Positions 29,028-37,500 of a stretch of 37,500 nt of DNA are shown here, piece by piece (within the stretch, counting starts at the first letter, position 1; each line of letters starts with the position of its first letter). The stretch comes from Chara braunii. Taxonomy: Eukaryota; Streptophyta; Charophyceae; Charales; Characeae. The stretch lies in assembly GCA_003427395.1 (NCBI GenBank), contig BFEA01000010.1:7325932-7363431 (forward strand), written 5' to 3'. Made by a program: the position numbers and the translations under genes. The notes below the pieces were generated by a model, which saw only the letters and a list, made by a program, of their open reading frames with translations, made no database searches and was not told where the DNA came from.

Positions 29028-29811
29028 CTAGTTGTCAATAACATCGTCGACATCTTCATCACCTTCGGAGGTTGGTTCCTCATCTTCTTCCTCGGGTTCA
29101 GTCTCATGTCCTGTTTCTCCATGCACTGGCTTGGTGAATTCGTTTGTGTCTTGCTCCGCTAGTTCCCAAGCACACTTGTCTTTCCTTTCCCACTTCATGT
29201 TCCTCTTTGCGCACTGGCTCTTGATTTTTCTTCCGTTCATCTCCATGTAGTGATCCAGTCTCTGGCTCATGTACTCCACAATCCCAACCTTTGTTATATC
29301 GCTCTTCGAGCAACTCCCACGATTGAGCTTGAGTTTATATTTTTCCTCGTCCAATTCATCACTCTCGTTTCCTTCCTCTTTCTTTACAACGACGTTCCAT
29401 TTTCCCTTCTCCTCGGCAACCGTCACTGTGTTCATATTCACTGTTTGCATTTTACTTGCGATTACAGATAACATCTTCATTATGTCCTCGAGTTTAGGTG
29501 CCTCTCTGATGATTCCAGGTTCAACAGCACAGGCATCCTTCAGCTTAGCTTTTTCTTCTTCGTCTGATGAGACCATGGTCCTAAGCTGCCGGGTTTTCAC
29601 TCCACCGCTGCGAGACCTTTCTTCTTCGTCTGATGAGACGATGGTCCTTGGCTGCCGGATTTTCACGCCACCGTTGCGAGATCGCAATTTTGATTTCAGT
29701 CGTTCGGCTGAAGGTGAATTCAACAGTGTAACTATTTGGAGTGAGGCCTTGCAGTAAAGATACTACAGCAACATACTCTTGTGGTTGAAGGGTCCATAAC
29801 AAAAGTTTCAT
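29028..29811 (-). pseudogene. PLE acidic N-terminal region with 22-residue tandem duplication
   Basis: The open frame 29723-29028 (232 codons) begins on TTG; related coding text in another frame reaches 29811. It holds two copies of a 22-residue unit: SGGVKTRQLRTMVSSDEEE and the sister NGGVKIRQPRTIVSSDEEE, a 66-bp in-frame duplication. Next come lysine/glutamate-rich segments and a C-terminal acidic stretch (EPEEEDEEPTSEGDEDVDD). It lies in the same frame as the endonuclease, separated by one TAG that fits CAG to TAG. It could bind nucleic acid or nuclear proteins, but no known domain is recognised. Confidence 0.65.
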
Positions 29812-30763
29812 GGTTGACTCACAACAACCAGACTCTTTCGAACGAAGAATTATCTTTTTCTCAACTGGAAAAATTTAAAGGTTATCTCTATCACATAGGA
29901 GAGGAAAAATCATGAGTAGCATGGACACTTCGGTGATGACCTGTACTTTCTGTCATAATGAAATGGAAAGTTGAGAAGACAAGGTTAGATAGAAACTGCT
30001 TGTAGCTTGATGTTGGCAACGTAGAGTCAGGTCTACACAGTGAGGAATTTTGGTAAATATCTTAAACGAAGCGCATAACAACCTAGAGTGTGAAAGTTGT
30101 AGACTCTCTTCACGTGCAAACTCTACTAGCTTGTTGGTCATTACACCCTTTTCATCCGCTTCCTACCAAACGTAAGCCATCAGAGCAGGGAAGAGATCAT
30201 GAGGGATGAGGAAATTCTAGTGGTGAAATGCATAATTAACAAGGATAAATATGATGGATGAGAGATGAAAACCCATCAGGACATGGAGTTCCACAAGTCA
30301 GTCTTGAGGGAGCGTGCAGTTCAGAGAATTGGATAGAAGAAATAAATCGAGTATGTCTTTTTCTTTCACAATCGCAATGGCAAGTTGCACAACAATGGCG
30401 CATCACTAGAGACCATTAAGCAAGGCAGGGCGAAACTTAAATGAATGTGAATACTCTATACTCTTTTCTCTCAAATATTCTATCAGCGAATTTTTCAGCA
30501 AGCATCATCTAGTAATTTGGAATTTGTCTCCGTCTTCAGCTATCAGTGGACAGTTACTTGACATCTTCCAATCATCTTATACATCATCATATATCAAAAC
30601 CAATCAACAGTTAATCATTTTCAACTAGTTTTCACATCTGTATCAATCAATCCGAACTTTCATCAGTGACATTCAGTCATTTAAATTATTATCAGGCTTC
30701 CTCTGATCATCCTCGATCTGAATTTAACACCAATCAGATAAATTCCAGTATTCATATCAACAC
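29812..30763. other. No gene seen; possible 5' UTR of the next ORF at its right end
   Basis: AT-richer sequence without recognisable coding. From about 30480 to 30763 the plus strand is rich in ATCA/TCAA words, like an unstructured 5' leader, directly before the ATG at 30764. Confidence 0.4.
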
Positions 30764-31264
30764 ATGAGTGTTATCACTTCTTTTCCAGTTCAGCAGACAG
30801 TCTTGACCAACCTCAACAGGATTACTTCCAAAGATGCTTTCCATCATCAGTATGTCAATGCAGTTGGTTTGAAGCAAGAAGATTTGTCAATCTTCGTGGT
30901 CCTCGCTGAGTTTGTAGAAAGAACTATCCAGAACTTAAGGATCTATGTGAAAAATATGAAAGAGACACATGCACATTTCGATCCAGTTTGGGTTACAACA
31001 ACTCAGTATGTTCAGGAGACAGCAAGGATGCTTCAACAGGAAACAAAGTTGATTCATAACTTTGGTCCTAAGTTATACACTGACTACCCTAGGCCTCCGG
31101 TCCCTTTCTACCTCATCGATGGTTCTTACAAGGGTAAATTGGTTAATCTGGAAAAGAGGTATGTCTCACTGGCAGAGATTCATGATGAGGCGGTGGTTGA
31201 ACCTTTAGAGTTTCGACATCTAAGACGAGGGATCTTCTCCAGACCATATCTCCCTACTCTGTGA
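30764..31264 (+). CDS. Orphan 166-residue protein, intact ORF
   Basis: ATG to TGA without interruption, with balanced amino-acid composition and no low complexity, so it looks like real coding sequence. The N-terminal two thirds is probably helical (FVERTIQNLRIYVKNMKETH, TQYVQETARMLQQETKL). The end has PRPPVPFYLIDGSYKG and RHLRRGIFSRPYLPTL. No signal peptide, membrane segment or known domain is recognised. It is the only uninterrupted sense frame of its size in this part of the window, between the Penelope element and the Helitron on the opposite strand. It could be a single-exon host gene, one exon of a longer gene, or an ORF of an unrecognised element. Confidence 0.5.
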   Translation: MSVITSFPVQQTVLTNLNRITSKDAFHHQYVNAVGLKQEDLSIFVVLAEFVERTIQNLRIYVKNMKETHAHFDPVWVTTTQYVQETARMLQQETKLIHNFGPKLYTDYPRPPVPFYLIDGSYKGKLVNLEKRYVSLAEIHDEAVVEPLEFRHLRRGIFSRPYLPTL

Positions 31265-31984
31265 GAGGAGTTCTGTGGTATGCTTGACTTCAGAATCTTT
31301 GGTCTTGGATGGACGTATTCGAAACTAATCGGCTTTAGGTGGCTCTATATTAGTATACCACAATCTCAGGGGGTGCATTGACGTGCCTGAAGGCATAAGA
31401 GACCCACGATGAAAAAAGGGATTGAGGATGAGACCTTAGAGGGAGAGTGAGGACTATTGATGAGTGACTTTGTTTTTTAATCTGTACTTTCTGAGATTAT
31501 TATAAGTTATCACCTTCCCTCATCCATCTTGTTTTTGCCTTGAGCCAGTTAGTCCTGATTTGTTCTCTTTGGCATTGCATGATGTTGCGTTCTCTGTTGA
31601 TCTTGTCACAATTCTCAAACTCTAAAATTGACAAACTTGATAAGTGCATGACATATTTAATTTTAATTTTACAAGTAGACCCGCGGTGCAAAAGAGGGCG
31701 CGGAGGGAGGGATGAAAGGGTCATTTCTTTTGTGACACACTGAAAGAAGAAGCACATGACAATAGTAGGAAACTGAAGGACATGACAAAATCACGAATGC
31801 GAGTTTTGAGTGGCAAAGACAAAGAGAATTGTAGAAGCAAGCACTGAAAATGTCAACGTATCGAAACGAAAAAAGAGAAGTAAAATTTTGCGGTATCTGT
31901 CGCTCTTTCCTCTCGCTTTCTCTGTGTGTCTCTGTGTCCACTGTTTTCTCTCGGCAGTAACGCGACCCCGTTGTAGTGTTTGCA
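31265..31984. other. Mostly non-coding; possible LINE trace on the minus strand
   Basis: No intact gene. On the minus strand 31757-31500 gives EQIRTNWLKAKTRWMREGDN, resembling the R-x-K-W-L-x-E-G-D block before the RT of plant LINEs. Nothing else of such an element follows, so the match may be chance. Confidence 0.25.
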
Positions 31985-32095
31985 TCTGTTTTTCTCTTTC
32001 TCTCTCTTTTTCTCTTTCTCTGTGTCTCTCTCTCTCTCTCTCCGTCGCTTTCTGTTTTTCTCTCTCTTTGTCTCTCTTTCTGTCTTTCTCTTTCT
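31985..32095. repeat. CT-rich microsatellite
   Basis: Imperfect (CT)n and CTTT runs on the plus strand. Long R/K/E-rich minus-strand frames through it are compositional. Confidence 0.85.
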
Positions 32096-32514
32096 AGTTG
32101 TCACAAATATCGCAGTTGAGAAGGTGACTCGAAAGCGCTTGCATATTGGAAGGGACAGGTCGACATTCGGTCTCGAATGTCGCAGCTCCGTCTGTTCGGT
32201 CAACTGTCGTCGTGTTTCTTTGTGTCCTTCAATCTGGTTGATATGTGCCCGATTGTGTCCTCCGCGGTACATTGCTAAATGCTCTCCTTTCGTGTTTGTG
32301 GTCGATCCTCGGTGTCAATTCGGATGCTCCGTGAGCCCTTGTGTTTCTTGCGGGGCGGTGACGATCGGCCATGTCCGCTGCTATTTGTCGCTCTCTCGAT
32401 GTCCATCTTTGTAAGGCTTTTGTCCAGTCTGTGTTTGGAAGGGGGCGGGAAACTGTTGTAGCAGGTTGTAGAGGGTTTAGTGTGGCGGCACGGGATCAAG
32501 GGCTTGGAGGTATG
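32096..32514. other. No supported gene
   Basis: A short minus-strand frame (32499-32275) begins a protein-like MDIERATNSSGHGRSSPP at an internal ATG, followed by basic residues, but it ends soon after and no domain is recognised. It may be a first exon or decayed coding sequence. Confidence 0.3.
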
Positions 32515-33344
32515 TTAGAGCTCGGTGGACAATGTCAGCTCTGTAGATAGAGAAGGGCGGGAGCGGTTGTTGTATGCTATGATGATGAAGGAAAATGAGG
32601 TCGTCGAGGTAATCCCAGATGCGCGGTTCGTGAGGAATGTTATAGATGGCAAATGTGTGCCGTGAGGCAAGGATATCATGGATGAGGGATGTTGCACGTG
32701 TGACGCGCCAGGGTTTGAGCGGGAACCACCAGGGGGGGCCGGGTTGAGGTGTAGTGTGAGGGCGAAGGAAGGGTTGTTGTGGCGGCGGTGTAGAGCGGAT
32801 GAATGACTGTTTGTAGTGGGTTGTGGTGATGCGTTCATATTGGTATTGGGGGCGCGGCGTGCGGGGGAAGGGGTTCGATTGTAATCGTCGTTGATGATTC
32901 TTAGCAAGAAAGATCTGGTTTGCGCGTAATTGATGTTGGGATTGGGCGAGGGATCCGGACGTCGCAGAGAACGGGAGCGGGTGTCTTTGTACGCCAAAAA
33001 GAATTCGTATATGCAGGGCGAGAAAGCTGCATGGTCAGTCGCGAGGAAATCTTCCCAGAGAAGTTGTTCGATAATATGTTCTATGTTATCTTTAGTAATG
33101 AGGGGTACCCAAGCATCCCATCTAACTGGTGTGGAGGTTGTGGCGATGGATGTAGCCATTTGTGATGTGGAAAGGCACGAGGATGGGAGAGGGATTTGAC
33201 TGAGTGTGACGTCATCGAGTCCAGTAGATGCAGCGAGGGAAGTCACAGAGTCGGATGTCGAAGCGATAGGATCTTGGAGGTCGGTAACAGTGGCTGACAA
33301 CGATGTTTTGAGTTTTTTTTGTGATGGCGAATTTTCTGGAGAAC
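32515..33344 (-). CDS. Unrecognised ORF downstream of the Helitron helicase, behind a strong splice acceptor
   Basis: The open frame covers 33300-32515 (261 codons from the first start) and extends back to a textbook acceptor: TTCCTTTTTTCCCTTGCAG on the minus strand, with the exon beginning at 33344. The N-terminal part is S/T-rich and disordered. A compact segment follows (VRWDAWVPLITKDNIEHIIE, then WEDFLATDHAAFSPCIYEFF). The remainder is P/N/S/H-rich, low in complexity, and may be off-frame. It is on the Helitron strand immediately after the helicase end, so it could be a 3' exon of the transposase, a captured host exon, or a second Helitron gene. Confidence 0.4.
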
Positions 33345-33400
33345 CTGCAAGGGAAAAAAGGAAACCACGAGGATAGTTAGTAGGAATTCGAGGAAGTGGC

Positions 33401-33598
33401 TAATGACAGGGTTCGACAGAGTTCATGCAGTCAGTTGTATGTGCCATGTCGAAATTTTTTTGTAAACAATATTTGTTGTGTGATTGTCGGGTAAAGGGTC
33501 AGCGATAGGATTTAATAGAGTCTATGTAGTCAGTTGTAGGTGTTGTGTCAAAATCTCTTTGTAAACAATATTTGTTGTCTGGTTGTTGTGCAAAGGGA
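33401..33598 (-). repeat. 99-bp tandem duplication of the Helitron helicase C-terminus
   Basis: Two copies, 33401-33499 and 33500-33598, share a GTAAACAATATTTGTTGT core at 33462 and 33561 (period 99 bp, 33 codons, in frame). On the minus strand both encode a TTNIVYK(E/K)I-type tail, each ending at its own stop (33522-33524 TAG, 33423-33425 TGA). Confidence 0.85.
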
Positions 33599-34464
33599 TT
33601 GCAAAACGAATATGCGAAGGGTCACCAACTCGTGATGCAGCCACGTATAGTTGACCGTGCGCAAATGGTGCTTGTTGGAGGTTAATGCCTGCATGTTTGA
33701 TTGATTGGCCTTGTCATTTGTTTATGGTGATCACGAACGCTGGTCGAATCGGGAATTGTCGACGTTGCCAAGGGAACGGGCTAGTCTGGTCTGTTACAGT
33801 GAGGAGAATACGCGGAAGGAGGATAGATTGGAGTGATGGGAGGAGACACGCGTTGAGCAGTCTGTTATTTGTAATAGAGTCAACGATGAGACGTGTGTCG
33901 TTGCATAAACCGTTTGGCAATGTTGCGTAAGAGGATAACAGGGGCTCCTTTTTTGATTCGCAGTAGATGTGAGGGGAGGGATGGGATGTCAATTGCGTTT
34001 AGAGCGTCCGTGGGGACATCGGGATATTGTTCATTGGGAAGCAGAGAATCGGAGCTGAGTGATGTGATGAAGGGACCTGGGAATTGGTCGAGAATGATAG
34101 AATTGAAGGCCGATGCAGATTTGTTTGTGGGTGAGAGGATTAGGCGTTCGGCCAGCCATTGTGGATTCTGACTGTTTGTTTGGAGATGCAGAAATGTCCA
34201 AGCAATTAGCGGGTGAGTGCCTTCAGTCGAGCAGAGATGTGCAGGAAGTTGTATGGATGTGGGCTGTGCATTTGGCGGCGGGTTCAGTTCGCCGTTGCCG
34301 AGTTTGAGAAGCTATTATTTGTGGCCTTCGGGTGTATTAACTTGACTAAGGACTCGCATATTTTCGGTCAGGTGCATTATTTCGAAGTGTTGCCAGACAA
34401 CAGAAGATTTGATGCAGGCGTTGACAGTTTGTGCGCGTGTTCCTTTGGTATTAACAGGAAGGAT
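33522..34464 (-). pseudogene. C-terminal part of the Helitron helicase, frameshifted
   Basis: From 34464 the reading is broken by frame changes. It is clear again in the frame containing 33992-33522: LSSYATLPNGLCNDTRLIVD (helicase motif region), FPWQRRQFPIRPAFVITINK, a TGA at 33714-33716, then QGQSIKHAGI and FAHGQLYVAASRVGD (motifs V-VI with the final Arg), ending in the TTNIVYKEIL tail. These blocks are hallmarks of Pif1/RRM3-like helicases fused to Helitron Rep. Confidence 0.85.
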
Positions 34465-35805
34465 CTAGCGAAAATCGCCAGCGAGCACGACAATTTTGTT
34501 GCCAAAAGGGGATTGAGAGGAACAAATGTCGCGAAGTGTTTGGTCGAGGGCTTCGATATGGAATCTATGTATCATTGGCGCCTCGTCCCAAACGATAATG
34601 ACGGCCATTCGAATGAGATCTGCGAATGCGGATTGTTTGGGAATATCGAGTGTGGAAGTCGCGGTCGGATTGAGAGAAGCTTTGAAGCGGGAGTGAAAGG
34701 TGCGGCCACTGTCAAACAGCGTGGCAGCAATGCCACTAGAAGCAACAGCCAACGCGACATTATTTTGATTACGAAGATATGCGAGGATTGTACTGAAGCA
34801 GAAGGTTTTGCCAGTTCCTGTTGGTGCGTCAATGAAAAGGCAACATGGTTCATTAGTTTCAATTGCGGCAACAACTCGGCGGAAGACAGCATGTTGCGAT
34901 GGGCGCAAGAGCGGGAGATTTGTTTCTAGAGTGCGTTGGAGGGTTTGCTTATCGTACGAAATTTCATCTTCTATAACTTGCGGAATGTTATGTTGACGTG
35001 GTCTTTCAGAGAGGCGGTTCGCTTCATCGCGATCAGCAATAGGCGGCGACATCAGACCAACATCCTTGAGTTGTTTTCCCTCTTTTTGAAGACGATTTTC
35101 TATGTTGAGTAAAAGCATGGTTTTGATGATAGGGAGTGCGACATTAGCATCGCGAAGGTTTCTGTGGAAATCATCGACCATTTGTTGCATGTGTGTTTCA
35201 AGCAATTCGTTGGGGTCAGCGGGTGCGCAATGCAGAACGATATGGACGAAAAGGTCGCGAATTATTGTGGAAGACGCTGTAAAGATTGCATCACGGAGAA
35301 CAACGTCGAATTGTGTGTTGTCGTTGAGAAGGCCCAGGGCACGACATGTTGATTGGAATGTAGGGTGAACCTCTGCGTCAACGGTTCGAATGTGTGAAAA
35401 CGACGTTGCACCGCGAGAGTGAGGGGATAGAAGAAGCATTCGCAGGTAGAAAGTATCGCCTGCGTTCGGATGAATCGTGTACATGCGACCTATAGTGTGC
35501 ACGGCGTTTCGACGTAAAGTCCATTCTTTTTTGCTTTTGTTGAAGCGAAAGCGGAAAATCATATCTTTGTATAAAGGTTTTGTGGCGTCAGCGTCATTTC
35601 GATGTGCATGATTCCATTTGAACCAAGCAGTGAGTTCAGTATCAGGCGCCGGTCGGTGTGCAAGGTGTGCTGCTTGTCGCTGCCGGAAATACACTCGCTG
35701 ACGGTTTTCTGCGTGGACAGGCAACGTAGTAACGACAGGGTATCGTTCGAACAATGCGAATTCAAATATGCGCCAGCATGCTTTGGCATCACCAATCGTT
35801 CGCAT
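34465..35805 (-). pseudogene. Helitron Rep-helicase, middle part with Pif1-type helicase N-terminus
   Basis: 446 codons in the same frame as the Rep ORF upstream, separated from it only by TAA 35818-35820, so Rep and helicase were one protein. KACWRIFEFALFERYPVV is the conserved block after the Rep domain. RPSQHAVFRRVV starts the helicase, DAPTGTGKTF is Walker A (K333), ASSGIAATLFDSGRTFHSRF is motif Ia, and IIVWDEAPM is Walker B (D407, E408). The frame ends in LAGDFR followed by TAG 34465, where a Gln (CAG) is normally found. Confidence 0.92.
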
Positions 35806-35817
35806 GTCTTGAAAAGT

Positions 35818-37500
35818 TTAAATTTCATCATTGCTGGTTGTCATATCACCGACCATGGCTCGGTCGGGACCTTTCATGATATATTCAAACATATATTTGT
35901 AAGCAGCTGTCGAAGCACATATTTCAACGTTTAAATGACAACGATATCGAAGAAGGAGATATGGATTGTATGGCACAACCCAAGAGTTATCGAGTTGGTG
36001 ACGTTCGCGGAGAACAGTCTCGCCGCCATCGTCGGGAGCACGACGTCGGTAGATCGGGTAACCGGTTTCTTCATTCCATAGTGTACGGTCGGAAAAATCT
36101 TTAGGGAAGTGATGTGCGCAACGGTCATTATTTATACACGGAGCTTGCATATTATATGGGCCATAGGGATTATGAATCATATGTAAAAGCACCAGGTCAT
36201 GAAGGGTTGGATTGGTAGGAATCTCCGCAGAAACAATCGAGTCGATGTGTTCCGGTGTTGAGATTTTGTGTTTATTGGCAAATGTGATCACGATATGGGA
36301 GTGTGGAAGGCCCCATTTTTTTAATTCAATAACATATATATATGAGATTGTTGGACCAAAAATATGTGTGCGATGGATATCAGATATAAGATGTTGCAAG
36401 TAACCTTTGAAAACACGGGCTAGTAAGTCAGGTCTGTCAGATGCTTGTTGGTTCAAGAGTAGTTCGTTTTCAATTTCTGGCCAATGGGGATTGCATGTCA
36501 TCGTGATGAAGAGATCAGGAGGTCCATATTCTTGAACGGTTGCCATCGAGTCCTGATATCGATGGTGCATGTCTCGCGGACCACCGATGAACGTGCCAGG
36601 TAAGATGACACGCTGCCCAACATTTTCGGCGTTGTCATATTGCATGGCGTGGTTGCGAAGGTTTTGGCAAAAGTCAGCGCGAATTTCAGTTTGGTGCAAT
36701 CGGTTATAAAGGAGTCGACCATTTTCGATTTTTGCATAGGCCATGCAAACGTATTCTTGAAAAAGGCGTGACGCTCGGAATATTGTTGTGTGTTCGGTTG
36801 CGCGTATGTTGAGGTGGAACGCATAAAATTCGCCCGCGGTGATTCGCCGAATGTCGCGGTTATCTTCGTCATCTGTGCCAGATGTCCAACCATCCTCACT
36901 TGAGGGAAAAAGGAGCACATAGTGGAGCGGGTCGAAAGCGCAGTTTGTTTCGGAAATTGAACGAATGCCACCTCCACGACGATGTATTATTATTTCGCGA
37001 TTAATCGGTTCGTCGTGTATGAGTAAGCAAATTTCTCGCAAGCCTTGAGGTTTGTTGTACCGACGTTCATGTTCTCCTGTCGAGCGGACATCTGGATTAA
37101 TAACAATATGACGTTCATGGATCATATCCTTAGGTAGCTCTGACACAGTTATAAAGTCACGGACCCACACGTTGCATATAGAAAGAAGGCGATGCAATTT
37201 GCTCAGCAGGGTTTTAATACGTTGAACAACAGCGAGGGGTATATCAGGCGGCAGGTCAAATCTGCTTAATCGTATAATAGTTGCACCATGTTCATCCTGT
37301 GGATCGTATACGCAGGGTCGCGATGTTGCTCGGGGAACAAAGGGCCGAGATTGTGGTGGAGTTGCCCTGTGATTCGGACCATGCCCGACCATGGACCTGG
37401 TGGCGCATGCGGCTCCTGGACAATTTGTGACACCAGTGCAAGTGCATTATCGAACTGTCGTGCTCGTGACCGAAGGAGCCTCCCTTGAGGGTTGTCAGTT
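35818..37500 (-). pseudogene. Helitron N-terminal domain and HUH Rep nuclease, 5'-incomplete
   Basis: The open frame 37392-35818 (524 codons). RVILPGTFIGGPRDMHHRYQ and DLFITMTCNPHWPEI belong to the Helitron-like N-terminal region. GLPHSHIVI holds the H-x-H metal site (H364, H366). AYKYMFEYIMKG holds the two tyrosines (about 500 and 504) that cleave and join DNA. The first ~30 residues of this frame are out of register. The true reading upstream (GPWSGMVRITGQLHHNLGPL and so on) is in another frame, shifting near 37310, and continues past 37500. The frame stops at TAA 35818-35820, probably from CAA. Confidence 0.92.

Larger units (their letters stand above)
26217..29811 (-). mobile_element. Penelope-like retroelement with N-terminal GIY-YIG (permuted, Chlamys/Naiad type)
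   Basis: Minus-strand order is an acidic N-terminal region, GIY-YIG endonuclease, charged linker, RT and thumb, then stop and simple repeat. Canonical Penelope elements carry the endonuclease after the RT. The reversed order matches the permuted PLE clade described in the green lineage and protists (Chlamys) and in animals (Naiad). Placement in that clade is inference from domain order. The copy is inactive: several frameshifts and at least two stops. No terminal repeats (pLTR) or target-site duplication were found. Confidence 0.85.
33401..37500 (-). mobile_element. Helitron (rolling-circle transposon), 5' end beyond the window
   Basis: Helitron N-terminal domain, HUH/Y2 Rep nuclease and Pif1-family helicase occur in order on the minus strand. 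The coding part spans the right edge to about 33520. Terminal 5'-TC and 3'-CTRR ends with hairpin were not located; the left end lies somewhere below 33.4 kb. The copy is decayed: stops at 35818-35820, 34465-34467 and 33714-33716, plus frameshifts. Confidence 0.92.

Noticed and set aside
31500-31757. LINE retrotransposon
   Set aside because: Only one short block resembles the pre-RT region, with no RT or endonuclease around it. Kept as a trace, not called as an element.
31853-32272. Minus-strand R/K/E-rich ORF
   Set aside because: Produced by the CT microsatellite.

Overview
The window is eukaryotic nuclear DNA dominated by decayed transposable elements. The mix points to a streptophyte plant outside the flowering plants, most likely a charophyte alga of the Chara type (inference, moderate confidence). 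The clues are a plant-type chromodomain Ty3/gypsy element, a second gypsy lineage with an unusual reverse transcriptase motif, a Penelope-like element with an N-terminal GIY-YIG domain (a layout reported from the green lineage), a Rep/helicase Helitron, and an intron-containing DNMT3-type methyltransferase relic, a gene class present in non-angiosperm plants. There are no bacterial operons, rRNA or tRNA genes, or CRISPR arrays.

Layout. 1-4.25 kb is non-coding repeat: a 91-bp tandem repeat, a purine tract, and a block of diverged direct repeats with a family of near-perfect short hairpins, then a 26-bp minisatellite. 4.29-5.10 kb (minus) holds two exons covering the C-terminal half of a DNMT3-type cytosine-5 methyltransferase, with one in-frame stop. 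5.2-6.03 kb is three successive, unrelated minisatellites. 6.17-11.9 kb (plus) is a degenerate Ty3/gypsy element: Gag, protease, RT, RNase H, integrase. It is followed by an extra sense ORF (12.28-13.55 kb) and, convergent to that, a minus-strand cluster of ORFs (13.54-16.82 kb). Three of the cluster ORFs are diverged paralogues of an unrecognised domain. 16.8-20.4 kb is lower-GC DNA without recognisable genes.

20.4-26.1 kb (minus) is a second Ty3/gypsy element, a chromovirus with a C-terminal chromodomain and a probable long 3' LTR; most of gag is missing. 26.2-29.8 kb (minus) is a Penelope-like element with its GIY-YIG endonuclease upstream of the RT and an acidic, internally duplicated N-terminal extension. 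30.76-31.26 kb (plus) is an intact orphan ORF of 166 codons. 32.5-33.3 kb (minus) is an ORF behind a strong splice acceptor. 33.4-37.5 kb (minus) is a Helitron (HUH Rep plus Pif1-type helicase) that runs off the right edge.

No element here looks autonomous. Each carries in-frame stops and/or frameshifts, and the great majority of the stops fit C-to-T changes (CGA to TGA, CAG to TAG, CAA to TAA), as expected of heavily methylated old elements. The least explained parts are the antisense paralogue cluster and extra ORF next to the first gypsy element, the permuted PLE with its extra N-terminal region, and the DNMT3 relic. All similarity statements come from reading motifs by eye; no search was run.
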